Origin: Catonia carolina
Taxonomy: Eukaryota > Arthropoda > Insecta > Hemiptera > Achilidae
DNA length: 64,000 bases
Assembly: GCA_035578175.1 (NCBI GenBank)
Contig: JAQMRL010000014.1
Location: forward strand, 14,211,774 to 14,275,773
Direction: 5' to 3'
Positions 1 to 10,794 of this stretch are shown in pieces. Below the pieces are notes generated by a model. It did not search any database and was not told where the DNA came from. It saw only the letters and a program-made list of their open reading frames with translations. Position numbers and translations under genes: made by a program. Positions within the stretch are counted from its first letter, which is position 1; every line of letters starts with the position of its first letter.

Positions 1-440
1 TGTACTGTCTTAAGTGTTTTATGCTAGCTAGCAAAGTTATCAGTTCTACGGGCTTCGTTTCTGTTAACTGCGCTTCAAACTGCAAGTCTTGTTTCTACTG
101 CTTGTGTTGCGTCGCTGTGCTTTGGTAAGTAACCATTCTAGCACGTTTTTTCTTAGTTGTGTCCTAGCGTAAACAAGTCACCGCGCAAGTGGAACGAACA
201 GAATAGAGGGTTCAACAAATTTTTGCTTACACTACGCCCGCTCGTACCTTTCATGCCGTTGCATACTTTTACACGAAAAACTATTAAACCTACTACTGAA
301 TTTAAACCGACTAATATTGGGTAAATCAGGACCATTAGTGACAACCGACAAAATCTTATTTAAAGTAGGTAACTAATTTCTAAAGGAAAATTGATGAATA
401 ATAAATCTTTAAGTAGTTTTGTTGATATCATCAAATTTGT
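1..440. other. No gene recognised
   Basis: AT-rich DNA with no long open frame and no repeat I could pair elsewhere. A GTAAGT donor-like site follows a C/T-rich stretch near 125 on the plus strand, so a 5' untranslated exon ending there is possible but unsupported. Confidence 0.3.
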
Positions 441-566
441 CTAAAGCAGCCGTTTTACGTTTTCTTTTTTTAACTGAGGTTTTAAAACATCACTGTTTAA
501 ATTCTTTTCGTACTCTGTGAAAACTTGAATAAATACACCGGTAAATTCAGCAGTAAGTGATTCTAT
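441..566 (-). CDS. Possible last exon of minus-strand Ser/Asn/Lys-rich protein gene
   Basis: The minus strand reads about 41 codons rich in Glu, Lys and Leu (including EFTGVFIQVF and LKPQLKKENVKR) before a TAG at 441-443. The composition looks coding and resembles the main exon. Starting at 566 after an AG keeps phase 0, matching the donor at 2435/2434. The acceptor is weak: its tract is A/T-rich rather than pyrimidine-rich, and an in-frame stop lies just upstream. Transcript evidence is needed; the real 3' exon may lie outside the window. Confidence 0.35.
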   Translation of the reverse strand: MESLTAEFTGVFIQVFTEYEKNLNSDVLKPQLKKENVKRLL

Positions 567-899
567 CTCTTTAATTTATATATAATATATAATTAGGATA
601 TTTATTAGCAAACTTATTGAAAACATTAATAATTGCAATCGTCTTTTCTCCGCTTCGGAGAGGTTCCGATTTTTATGTTTAATATCTACTTTCGGAAGAA
701 GAAGGTTCGTCCGCCATCGTCAATACATCTGTTGTCGCACAATCACGTACACAACCACGCAGTAACACCCAAAAGCTAAGAAAAAATACGAAAATTGATG
801 CGAATAAATAGAATCTTACATCAAATCGCACACTAAATCATGAAGACATCACACACCACGTATTCCAAAATGTGACCGACTCATATACTACAAGATTAA
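567..899. other. Intron-like DNA, nothing recognised
   Basis: AT-rich sequence without coding signal or a recognised repeat; it would be intronic if the last-exon call is right. Confidence 0.3.
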
Positions 900-1195
900 T
901 TTTGTTTTGATTACACCAATCTATAAATAACTGATGAAGTCATGTGAAATTAAAATAATTTGTGTATAAAAATGACTAAACCATTATATAATTTCATTAT
1001 TAGGCCTATTACATTATACGACTGACGATTGAATTGACAAAATGTAATGAGTGGGTGTTTTTTTAGATCAACGGTTTGCTTGCAGAGAGTTTTCATCCAA
1101 GGCCACGCTTGCTTGTTTGCGTGTTGTGTATTTACAGGGACTAACACATACGCAGTTTGTTTACAGCAGGACTCAACTAACAAAAAACGGACTAT
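900..1195 (+). repeat. Interspersed repeat Z, copy 1
   Basis: About 290 bp matching 63383-63660 in inverted orientation, including the stretch around TTTACAGGGACTAACACATA. Similarity stops abruptly near 1195. No coding capacity is shared between the copies, so the open frames here are shadows. Confidence 0.75.
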
Positions 1196-1400
1196 TCATT
1201 ATACACTATATTAAGTTATTGCGTTCAGTGATCCTAGTTCGTCCTTTGTCTCTATTCATTATTCCACAATCCGCTTTTTCCAAGTTCATTCGTATATTGC
1301 TAACGCTTTTGTCGATGCCTAATTTCTCGGTCTTAAGTAAGGACCGTAATCACTCATCCTGGTCTCCGGAAAATATACCGCATTAAATAGATTATTAAAA

Positions 1401-2350
1401 ATCTGGTGTGAAACACTCACACAACTTTCTCTTGCCAATACAAATAATTAACAATAATGCTAACATTAGTAATAAAACATTAGAAATAAACAAAAAACTA
1501 ACCTCAATAATCATATTCTAATTTTAATCATGAGTGAAAGACGCAAAATGAAAATCAACCCCAGTTTAGCTTAAAAATACGGAAAATCACTCTTTCACGA
1601 TAAACATGGGTCTGTAGAGAAAAAATTCTCAGTATAAAATTTGTAGATCTTTTAATTTTCTATAAATTTGATTATATAGTACATTTCTGTCGTAAAATGC
1701 ATACTAAGGCCGAAATCTTAAAAAATCGATTTTTCACACGTTTTCGTGAGAAAAAAAAACAGAAAATCGCTATTTACCACTAAACTAAGCGTTATACAAA
1801 AAAATATTTCAAATAAAAGTTGTAGGATTTTAATTGTCTACATTGTTTATTTTATACATTTTTGCGTTAAAATGCATATTAAAGCCGCAATCTCAAAAAA
1901 CTATTTTTCACGTGAAAACAGCCTCACCAAGAATTTCAGCAAACATGGCGAATACCCTATCTTGTAGAGAATAAAAAATTGAGTGAACCAGGCGATTTTT
2001 AAAAAAATCGAAGGACCAGTTTTTGAGAAAATCGCAAAAAAGTGAAAAATTATACGAATAAACTACTACTTGCGGTTAACCGATTTTGACGAAAATGTTC
2101 GTGTCGGGTCCGGTAGTGGTATGTAACTTAAGTTTCAAGTTTCAAGTTCGTACGATGTTTCGTTCTTGAGATATTCTGTTCACACACACACACACACACA
2201 CACAGACACAGACGAATCGCTAAAGAAACATGTTTTTTTGGGTTCAGGGGGTCTGAAAACGTGTAGATCCGGTGAAAACTCGATTTCGAAAAATCGACAT
2301 GAAAACAATACTTTTCTTCCTATATATTCATACGGGCAAGAGAATGTAAA
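1401..2350 (-). mobile_element. R-family element, copy a (full length)
   Basis: The non-coding ~0.95-kb element begins with the GTGTGAAACACTCACAC terminus, carries the shared ACTTTCTCTTGCC end motif, and finishes with its inverted form near 2338-2348. A (CA)13 run sits at 2181-2206, the fixed microsatellite position of the family. It lies about 85 bp from the 3' end of the minus-strand main exon. No open frame is conserved between copies, so I treat it as a non-autonomous element. Confidence 0.8.
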
Positions 2351-2435
2351 AACGTTATATCAAATTTCAAGTCCCATTCACGCTGGGCTTTGACAATCAT
2401 TTTACTAAAAAAATTATATTTAAAGTAATAACTAC

Positions 2436-4253
2436 CTGTTGAATATCAGTTTTTGAATCCCATGCTGGAGATAAATTTTGGAAATTGTTATGATCATAAA
2501 CATTTTCATGGTTGCTCAAGACCCATTGGTCATGCTGTTGGTGCTGTTGTAGCTGCTGTTGTTTTAAGTGTTGACAACATAATCTTTCTCTAGGTGTCGG
2601 TTCTGCAGGAGGTGGTGACGTTACTCTATTAAACTCGCCATTATTGTTACCAAATTTCGATATATTTCCAAAAGAATTATCGCAAAATTCTTCGTGATTT
2701 ACTGATGGAAAATTCATATTGACTTTTCGAACCGGCTCAGAAGAGATAACAGAATCTTTTTGTATCTTTTGATCTGTGTGTTTTTCATCTTTTGTGTTTA
2801 AATTTACAGTACTTTTATCGTCCTTAATTTTTGGTTTTAGATTTTCTTTTTCGTTCTTATTTTTAATATTGGCATTCGTCGACAGAATTTTGTTTTTTGA
2901 TTGTGACGGAATTACATTGGCTGATAATTTCTTTTGTGCGTTTGGATGATGTGAGCAACAGGGTGGTGTTTGCAAGTTGATGTTGATATTAAGTTGAGTC
3001 TGTGGGAACGGTGAACCTTTTGCATTGCTTGTCATTAGTTTATTGCTGCTATTGTTTTTGGATACTGAACTTGAAACACCAGAATGTGAGACAGTCGGTG
3101 AGCCTACAATCGATGATTTTGAATCTTGTTTTTTGGATTTCAGTTGAAGTTGTTCTTCTCCAATTTTCTTATCATTACTCCGGATGGTCACGTTGATATT
3201 TTGAGGTGGGAAATTTGATTCAGTTTCTTTACTTTCTTCGTTTTCAACTGAATTTTCATTTAATACTAAAGAAGCAGTGGCTGTATTTTTAGATGTCGAG
3301 CTTGCGTTCTGAAGATTCGATTTCATCAAATCTATCTGATGTTCACATATTTTTGGATTCACCATTCGAGTTTTGCTGTGAGATCCGGCACTAGGTGGTT
3401 TTTTGGTTGTTTCATTTTTATTTGAGGAAAACAAGCAGGAATGTAGTTTGCATCTATTGACAGAATTTACTAGTGGTTTATGATTACATGGTTTGGGCAA
3501 ATCTGAATGAACTTCACAACGTTTTTTAGATTCTTCAAAAATTTCTTCATTTTCTTTTTCTGGATTGTCATCAGTTGGAGTTGTTTCTAATGAATCATGA
3601 ACTGCACATTCGTTTCCAGGTGTCACATTTGTTTCTGAATTACGATTTAATCGAGTAGTTTTGGTTTGTCCAAACAAATGATTGTAATCTACACCGTAAT
3701 CATCTTCATCGTCTTCATCATCTTCATAATATTCAAATCGAAGACGGCTTTTACTGTCTTCATTATTAGTATTTTTAAACAAATGATATGTCGCCTTACT
3801 TGATATTTCAGATTTTTCCAAAATTGACACATTCCTTTTTCCCAAATGTTCTTCTTTTATATATTTTGTTATTTCTGGATTCATTCCAAAACATTTTTGC
3901 TGTGGATGTTTGAATTTATCTTGATCTGACAATTCAGATTTCGGGTTTCTTTTAAATAAATTTAATATTTGCACTGACGGAAGTAATTTTGGAACTCTCG
4001 ATTTGGAATCAGACGTATGAAAGGCTTTCTCTTCACGTTTTTCTAATGAAGACAGGCTTGGTAGGTATGAATTTGATAATCTTCCTGGAGATACATATTT
4101 CGCCGCATCCACTTTCGAGATTAATGCGTCGGGTGTTTCTTGTAATGATGCCAGGACTTTTTTCACATCACTTTTCCGTCTTTCCATCAGGCTACTCCTT
4201 CTTTTCATCTCGTTTCGACTTAGAATTGAAGTTGGAGACTTTCCAGCGTTTTT
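2436..4253 (-). CDS. Main exon of a Ser/Asn/Lys-rich, disordered protein of unknown function
   Basis: An open exon of 606 codons, phase 0 at both ends. The acceptor CAG ends at 4254 and the donor CAG|GTAGTT is at 2436/2435. The product is low-complexity and polar: a basic N-terminal part (KRRSSLMERRKSD), a short acid block (EYYEDDEDDEDDYG), scattered Cys/His pairs such as CCSHH and LCCQH, an SPPPAEPTPRER patch, and a Gln/His run (LKQQQLQQHQQ) near the end. There is no signal peptide, membrane segment or folded domain that I recognise. Composition suggests a disordered scaffold or nuclear/cytoskeletal protein, but this is only inference. It joins in phase to the exon at 7719-7861. The ORF extends past the donor into intron, which I exclude. 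Confidence 0.8.
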
Positions 4254-4315
4254 CTGCAACATATATAATAACCATTTATATAAAACGTAAAATCTAGTGT
4301 TATACGAATAAAAGG

Positions 4316-4450
4316 TAATTGTATAGAATCAGGGCACGTCACCGATTGTGACGATTTTTTTTTCAAATCAATATTTTTTTGGGCGCTGAATCCGAATATG
4401 AACTTATTTTACCCCGTAAAATCACAATGAAATTAGATTTAAGCTTTTTT
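4316..4450 (+). repeat. Copy of the long terminal repeat found at 14732 and 19286
   Basis: About 130 bp starting TATAGAATCAGGGCACGTCA. It matches both termini of the 14.7-19.3 kb element (ATAGAATCAGGG, CGTCACCGATTG, AATCCGAATATGAA, AAATCAC.ATGAAATTAG). It is probably a solo end or remnant of that family, immediately followed by an R element. Confidence 0.7.
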
Positions 4451-4575
4451 ACTTTCTCTTGCCTATATGAATATATAGAAAGGACTGTTTTCATGTCGAT
4501 TTTTCGAAATCGAGTTTTCACCGGATCTACAAGTTTTCAAACCCACTGAACCCAAAAAACATGTTTTTAGCGTTG

Positions 4576-4622
<47 letters not shown>

Positions 4623-5366
4623 CGCGCGTACGTGTGTGTGTGTGAACAGAATATCTCATGAACGGAACATTTTACGAACTTGAAACTTAAGATACCGCTG
4701 GAGGACCCGACACGAACATTTTCATCGAAATCGGTCAACCGGAAGTAGTAGTTTATTCGTGTAATTTTTCACTTTTTGCGATTTTCTCAAAAACGGCTCC
4801 TACGATTTTCTTTTAAAACGCTTCATTTACTAATTTTTTTATGCTCTACAAGATAGTAGTTTCCGTGCCTGCTGAAATTCTTGGAAAGGTAAAAAAATTG
4901 ATTTTTAAGGTTGCGACTTTATAATATGCATTTTAGCGCAAAAATGTATTCCATAAAAGTTGTAGAAAATTTAAAATCCTGCAACTTTTATTTCAAACAA
5001 TTTTTGTATAAAGCTTAGTTCAGCGGTAATTAGTGATTTTCTGTTTTATTTTCATGAAAATCTGTCAAAAAATAGATTTTTAAGATTTCAGCCTTAGTAT
5101 GCATTTTATGACAAAAGTGTATATAATCCAATTTATGGGAAATTAAAAGATCTACAACTTTTATTTAAGCATTTTTCTCTACAGAACCTAGTTTAGCGTG
5201 AAAGTGATTTTCCGTATTTTTAAGCCAAACCGAGGTGGATTTTCATTTTGCGTCTTTCACTCATGATTAAAATTAGGTTATTTTTATTGAGGTTAGTTTT
5301 TTTGTTTATTACTAATGTTAGGTTATATTGTTCATTATTTGCATTGGCAAGAGAAAATTGTGTGAG
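4451..5366 (+). mobile_element. R-family element, copy b (full length)
   Basis: Runs from ACTTTCTCTTGCCTATATG to GGCAAGAGAAAATTGTGTGAG. The family microsatellite is a (TG)n/(CG)n tract at 4578-4641. It lies in the intron between the 2436-4253 and 7719-7861 exons. Confidence 0.8.
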
Positions 5367-5585
5367 CAAATCACCATGAAATTAGTTTTAAGCTTTTTTA
5401 CTTTCTCTTGCCTGTATGAATATATAGATTTACCGTAACTACACGTTTTCAGACCCCCTGAACCCAAAACCATGTTTTTAACGATTGGTCGGTGTGTGTG
5501 TGTGTGTGAACAGAATATCACCAGAATGGAACATCGGGACCCGACATGAACATTTTCATCAAAATCGGTCAGTCGGAAATAGTGT
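5367..5585 (+). mobile_element. R-family element, copy c (5' part only)
   Basis: The short flank ATCACCATGAAATTAG plus TTTAAGC repeats the flank seen just before copy b, then R sequence starts at 5400 and stops near 5585. A (TG)9 tract lies at 5492-5509. The repeated flank+R junction suggests a tandem duplication or two hits at the same sequence. Confidence 0.7.
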
Positions 5586-5925
5586 AACGTCTCTTTTTTG
5601 TATAACGTTACTGTTTGGTTGTGTTTTGTATTACTGGCGCTCCTTCTCGTTTGGACGTTGCGTTCGTGACTGAACACGGGTGCATTCTAGAGTTTTTCCC
5701 TTGAATCGTCTCTGGTGTACGTTTGCCTGTACAGGCCTTCAAAGTTATGTAAGCGTATGCGCAGTAGACGGATTTTGTTGAGGTACGATGAAGGGAGCAA
5801 TAGTGGTGTGAGTAGTACAGCAGTAGAGGGGGGAATTCACAGCAGACTCGCTGGAATGCATAACGTACCGTAGGTTTATATGGTCTAGGCCTACGAGAGC
5901 CTCTTTTTCCTATAGTTTCTTCGCG
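5586..5925. other. No gene recognised
   Basis: Mixed-composition DNA with no persuasive exon or repeat partner in this window. Confidence 0.3.
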
Positions 5926-5928
5926 CTA

Positions 5929-6856
5929 AGAGCTTGCCTGAAGTAAACAAACCGCTCTGATACCGTACAGGTTGCCCCGAAAAGTTTTCCATTCAATCAT
6001 TAATAACCAGTAAAATGTTATACAATTTACTTATTTTAATTATTTCATTATGACAAATAGTCTTTTTTTCAAATACTCAAATCCGATTGATTTCAGTAAA
6101 TGATAGAGCGACGTTCTTTTAAAATCGTTTGCTTCGTTTCTTTTTCTTGCTAGGAGTCTAACTTGCCACTTTCTTTCATCTATTTTCTTATACCGTGTAC
6201 ACTAAATGTACACACGCCCGTCAATTCTGATCCCATTTTTTCTACGTCTTTTAAAGCCATAGTAGGATACTTAACGGATAAAGAATTAAATAACATTGTA
6301 AATCATAATTTTTTGCTCACAATTTTTAGAAGTTGTCCTCGTTTATGTTTTATAACTGAAGTTGAAGTGCCGTCATTCATCATTACTTACTAGTGTAACA
6401 AAACAAGAAGATATACTCACACACAATAACAACGAAGTTAAGGAAAAAGTCACACGGATTTAAACAATATTAATAAGAGAAGAAAGAAAATATTTTAAAC
6501 TGATTACAAATAGCACTAAATACAAACTACATACACATGAAGTAGGATGTTTATGTAACAACAACCAAGTTGAGAGTTGAGACTGATGGAATGAGTAATG
6601 CAATATACGATCATGGTGGAATTGTTTTATAATTTTAACTGAAAACAATAATAATGTTTAAATAAACTGTTTTCAATTTTATTTAGGCTACGCGCAGTTA
6701 TATGAATTGCCATCAAATGTCATTATTATGTATTAGTCACCCTATATCAACTATGTACTAACACACACGACACCAACAGCAATACAAGGACACATGTACA
6801 CTGTTACTCACTACTACAAAGGGAGAGGTTTGTTTACTTCAGGCAAGCTCTAAGAG
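5929..6856. mobile_element. MITE-like element with ~25-bp inverted ends
   Basis: AGAGCTTGCCTGAAGTAAAC followed by AAACC near 5929 is repeated in inverted orientation near 6832-6856. The ~0.93-kb interior is AT-rich with no recognisable protein. I found no clean target-site duplication, so the superfamily is not assigned. Confidence 0.6.
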
Positions 6857-7157
6857 CGAACGGACTATAAAAGATACCTTTAACATGGTGGAAGGGTTGA
6901 CATTTCCTTGGGGGCTTTTCACAAATGTTCACCGACCACAAACAATAAGACAAAATAGTCAATCGTTCGAGCTACGATCTGTTCTCTGCGACAGCTTCAG
7001 TAGAATGAGACAATTCACGCACGCACATACGCATGCATCGAACGTATGTCATCCCTTTTACAGCCGGCAGTATTCTCCCCACTCACTTCAAATTTCTGCG
7101 CGAACTACGCTTACAAAACATTGACAGATTGTACACAACATGTTTTCTTTTCGCAAT

Positions 7158-7530
7158 GAATTTTTTGCGATTTTCTCAAACACGGCTCCTACGATTTTTT
7201 TTTCAAAATCGCCGTATTTACTCAATTTTTTATTCTCTACAAGATAGCGTAGGCGCCTTGTCTGCTGAAATTCATGGAGAGGTTTTTTCTCGTAAAAAAT
7301 TGTTTTTTTAAGATTTCGACTTTAATATATGCATTTTAACGCAAAAATTCAATACGTAATAAAAGTTGTAGAAAATTAAAAATCCCACAACTTTTATTTC
7401 AAACATTTTATGTTTATGGAGGTTAGTTTTTTGTTTATTTCTAATGTTTTATTACTAATGTTAGATTATGTTGTTCATTATTTGCATTGGCAAAAGAAAG
7501 TTGTATGAGTGTTTCACTTCAGATTTTTTT
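7158..7530 (+). mobile_element. R-family element, copy d (3' half)
   Basis: Begins inside the family at TTTTGCGATTTTCTCAAAC and runs to the conserved end GAAAGTTGTATGAGTGTTTC. The microsatellite-bearing 5' half is missing. Confidence 0.75.
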
Positions 7531-7718
7531 AATTTATAACAGGATATCTCAAATTTTGTATTTTTCTTTATGAAATTCTGAAATTTTTTTATTTTTCTTT
7601 GGGAATTGAATCGAAGGGAAACGTTTGAAATTTTTTTTAATCGTCGGTCCAGAGATCTGAAGACTTGGATTAACGAGGTTATATTGTATGAAAAGTAGTA
7701 TAAGAAAAACAGTGATAC

Positions 7719-7861
7719 CTGATTCCATGGAGTCATCGATCTAGGAACTTTTGTTTCCGATTTAGACGACGAATTTCTAGTCGTTATTCTTGACAGTGAT
7801 CCCGAATTCACGGATTTTGTCAGAACATCTCCTATAACAGTGCGTGCATTGTTAAATATAT
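7719..7861 (-). CDS. Second exon of minus-strand Ser/Asn/Lys-rich protein gene
   Basis: The minus-strand frame reads NNARTVIGDVLTKSVNSG and then a Ser/Thr/Arg-rich stretch to MTPWNQ, ending at an AATCAG|GTATCA donor at 7719/7718 in phase 0, which fits the acceptor at 4253. I start it at 7861 after ATTATAG, giving 2 + 141 nt and thus phase 1, compatible with the proposed first exon. A second AG (CTGTTATAG just before GAGATG) has the same phase, so the 5' border is uncertain by about ten residues. The product is a basic, disordered segment. Confidence 0.6.
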
Positions 7862-8042
7862 CTATAATATCGATCAATAAAATCATATCTATAACTATCG
7901 ATTGTTTATAGCCGTAGGCGTAGTCAGGATTTTTCCAGGGTGGGGCAAAATTAAGATAAAAGGTTTTTATTACAAAATATTTTTATTTGAACATGTTGTT
8001 TTTTAGGTCATCAGCCCGAAAAGCTGGTGTTAACCTCTAGAG

Positions 8043-9074
8043 CATGGTTCCCAACCTTTTAGTGCTCGCGTACCACCTTAGGCTTTTTCAGTGTCTAGGC
8101 GTACCGCCAATCATTATTAATAAAATAGCCATAACTGGTGGTTTCTTGACAAAAAAAAATTATAATATTCACATTTCACAATTTTGTCAATTTTTTGAAG
8201 TAATGTTATTTTTTTATTTAAAATATAAAAAAAATACAAAATAGTTTGTCATACAAAGTAAAGATTATTTGTACTAACTATGACAATGTCAATGTAATTG
8301 CTATGAGAAAAACTTTGATGCAATAAAAAGATTCTTAGTGAGAAACCTGCTGCCTGTTAATGTTTTAAAAGATAGTTTCTATGTCAGGGTCAATTGAGCT
8401 TATCTTTAATCTCAAATCGTTCTCTACAGCTAGTCTATTCCTGTATTTTATTTTTAATAAACTCTGAAAACCCACACAAATAAGTTGCAACAAATTGAAC
8501 TAAATATTTAAGAGCTTAATTGCAAAGAGCAAGGTACTCATTCTTTGTACACATCCAGAAAGAGACAAGATATTTTTCTTTGAAAGAGTTTTTCATTGTA
8601 CTGTCACTGGTAAGTTCTATGAAACTTTCTTTAGCTCCACGTTGGATGGCACGCCTTTCTGTGAAAAGGATTCCTAATCCAGTCATCGTTTGTAGAGCGG
8701 GTTTCTGGGAAGTAATTTTCAAAACTCTTCTTTAGTGTCTTCAAATGTTTAACAATGTCTAAGAGGAGAGCATCACTAGGAGTCAAGACATTGTCTTGTA
8801 ACCATGATGACAGAGTCGTAAAGGAAGAGAAGTCCATTTGTTCTGTTCGTGTGATAAAGAGTTCTAGTTTCCTGCTAAATGAGTAATCTGATCTTTGACT
8901 GCCGGTTCAGGAGCAGTAATGCCAATTACAAACCTAAAATTTCTCCACAGCGTAGAACAAAAATTGATAGATTAATTTTTTATTTTTATATTTTAAAGAA
9001 ATCTGCATACAACTATAAAATGGTCTCGCATACCACCTGAAATGCTCTCGCGTACCACCGGTTGGGAACGAAAG
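8043..9074 (-). mobile_element. hAT-superfamily DNA transposon, degenerate
   Basis: The left end CATGGTTCCCAACC and the right end GGTTGGGAACG are imperfect inverted repeats. The 8-bp target duplication CTCTAGAG (8035-8042 and 9075-9082) is perfect, which is diagnostic of hAT. At 1.03 kb it is much shorter than an autonomous hAT, and it encodes only a damaged C-terminal part of the transposase on the minus strand. Confidence 0.85.
8370..8837 (-). pseudogene. hAT transposase C-terminal remnant
   Basis: Minus-strand fragments in shifting frames resemble the end of hAT transposases of the ZBED5/SCAND3-like type. One frame reads FSSFTTLSSWLQDN, HLKTLKKSFENYFPE and DDWIRNPF. The next reads ESFIELTSDSTMKNSFKEK and SFWMCTKNEYLALCN, followed after a stop by ALKYLVQFVATYLC, the hAT dimerisation segment. 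Frameshifts and stops make it non-functional. The catalytic N-terminal half is absent. Confidence 0.7.
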
Positions 9075-9589
9075 CTCTAGAGGTTTTACTAAGTAAAATG
9101 AGGAGTGAGGTGGTTTACAATTATTGTCTTCCTCACTTAGTGGAAAAGTATGTTTATTAGCATGCCAGGCCCTCCGAAAGTATCTACTTTCCACTAGTGA
9201 TGGGACTTATTTAATATAACAGGATTAATAACATGGTTACTGGATTGAGGCAGTTATCATGTTAACAGGTTACAAAAACCACCCTGTTATTTTAATAATA
9301 CCCGGCTAGCTGTTACTTGTAACACCGTAATTCAAAGTTTTTCTTTTAAACTGGTGTAAGAATGACGCTTGTCTGACTGTAGGAAGGCCGCTCTCACACC
9401 GGTGAAGCTCGACTGCGCTCGACGTCCGATAAGAGTCGTACCCTTTATATGTTCGCCCTCCGACGTCCGATAAGAGTCGTACCCTTTATATGTTCGCCCT
9501 CCCACCAGTACGACCTCGATGCAACTCGATCGAACCGATCGCATCCGACTCAGCTTGTCCAACATCTGCTCTACCAGTCGCGTATAATC

Positions 9590-9721
9590 ATGGCAGACGA
9601 ATCAGCCAACGTAGCCGTTGTGCTTGAAGTTGAAAAATATCCGTGTCTGTACAATTTTAATTTGACAGAATATTCTAGGCGAGACATTATATTTCTTTTG
9701 GCATCCGATAAAAAGATTTAA
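9590..9721 (+). pseudogene. MADF-domain protein fragment of the Harbinger element
   Basis: ATG at 9590 opens a 43-codon frame (MADESANVAVVLEVEKYPCL, then YNFNLTEYSRRDI) that matches the start of MADF/Myb-SANT-like domains (V..YPCLY....YS.RD). It ends at TAA 9719-9721, long before a complete ~85-residue domain. In autonomous Harbingers this partner protein binds the element ends. Here it is truncated. Confidence 0.6.
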
Positions 9722-9780
9722 ATTTATTTTCATCACAGGAGAGTTCCTGGGCACACACACACGCTCTTGTATTACGATTA

Positions 9781-10280
9781 TCTATATATATATATAAAAT
9801 TCGATGTATATGTGTGTTTATGTATGTGTGGATGTTCCCCTTTATCTCCTACATTACTGAACCGATTTTCATGCAGTTTTGTTATGTTGTAACTATGATG
9901 CCGGTGCAGGTTTTGGGCTATTGAAACCCTTAAAAATTATCCCTAAAGGGTTGAAAATAAAGTTTATAGGTATCCTACATTAAGGCTTTTTTATGAGGTT
10001 AGATAAAAAATGCTTGCAGCGAAATCTATCGAATATTTTGTGAACTATGTAGAAAAACATTGTTTCTATGCTTGCAGTGAAATCTACCGAATATTTTGTG
10101 AACTATGTAGAAAAACATTGAGCCTTGTTCGAGGTTATGTTTTTGTTAATGTACGTGTACTTTACTGTTTATCCATTAGCATTAATTTAAATAAAACAAA
10201 TTAATTTCACAGTAATTACATGTTTTTTCCCGGTTTAGTATTTGCCGGAGACGTACCAACGCACGTCGGGTTCCGCTAGT
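9781..10280 (+). mobile_element. Non-autonomous Helitron
   Basis: Starts TCTATATATATATATAAAA and ends GGGTTCCGCTAGT, inserted between A (9780) and T (10281) without target duplication, as Helitrons do. A short hairpin (GACGT...ACGTC) precedes the 3' end. Two copies of a ~57-bp unit (ATGCTTGCAG.GAAATCTA) lie in tandem at 10009-10121. No Rep/helicase is present. Confidence 0.85.
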
Positions 10281-10281
10281 T

Positions 10282-10379
10282 ACTATACGTATTCCGTGAT
10301 AGCCAACAGCTGCGGTTTTTTTCTTTTTTCTTCTTAAATAGTAATAAGCAACGACTTCGTCTTCTTCATCACTTGACAT
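10282..10379 (-). pseudogene. Harbinger transposase N-terminal fragment
   Basis: From ATG at 10379 the minus strand reads MSSDEEDEVVAYYYLRRKKK and onward, the acidic-then-basic start typical of PIF/Harbinger nucleases. It is broken by the Helitron insertion at 10281/10280, and the catalytic region is missing. Confidence 0.6.
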
Positions 10380-10529
10380 TTTGCAATTTGCAGGTGGATT
10401 CAAAGAAAAGGTTGAACAGTTGCGTCGAGGTCGAGTCTTCTCGATGTGCGAACATGCCCGACGCGACTCGTTTTCGATCGAGTCATTTTAATATCGTCGA
10501 GGTCGAGTTTCACCGGTGTGGGAGCGGCC

Positions 10530-10790
10530 TAACAGTAAGGAAAGTTAAAACTAAATTAAGTTACAATAACTTTTTCGTCTAATAACACCACTTTTAAGTT
10601 TAACTACGTTATAACACTGTTAGTAATACAAACACAAGGTAATAAATCTCACTGACACAAAGTTAAGACAAACAGCACTTTTTTCTGTAACCAAATACAA
10701 CCATGGCAAACCAAAGGCAATTTTTCGTGAATACTAGGGTAGCCAGTATGCTGAAACTTTCACGGACACACAGTAAGGCACTACAGTTAA
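10530..10790. other. No feature recognised
   Basis: Short AT-rich spacer between the Harbinger element and the Q repeat. Confidence 0.3.
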
Positions 10791-10794
10791 CCCT

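Larger units (their letters stand above)
7996..9195 (+). mobile_element. SINE-like repeat W, copy 1 (split by a hAT element)
   Basis: The motif TTAGGTCATCAGCCCGAAAA at the left, and CTCTAGAGGTTTTACTAAG to the right of the insertion, match the W repeats at 44391, 47944 and 58.7 kb. W is read here tail-first; in its own orientation it ends in CCTAAACAACAACAA, as SINE tails do. The hAT at 8043-9074 interrupts it exactly. Confidence 0.65.
9386..10529. mobile_element. PIF/Harbinger element, non-autonomous, carrying a Helitron
   Basis: The ends share inverted GGCCGCTC.CACACCGGTGAA.CTCGAC. Flanking trinucleotides are GAA and TAA, close to the TWA duplication of this superfamily. A MADF-type start is on the plus strand near the left end and a transposase start on the minus strand near the right end: the usual two convergent genes, each cut short. 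A 500-bp Helitron at 9781-10280 interrupts the transposase piece. A 41-bp unit with CGACGTCCGATAAGAGTCGT is duplicated near 9420-9500. Confidence 0.75.

Noticed and set aside
2166..2393. Open frame starting with His-Thr repeats
   Set aside because: It is a translation of the (CA)n microsatellite in an R element; the same frame recurs at 4463-4738 and 53053-53295 for the same reason.
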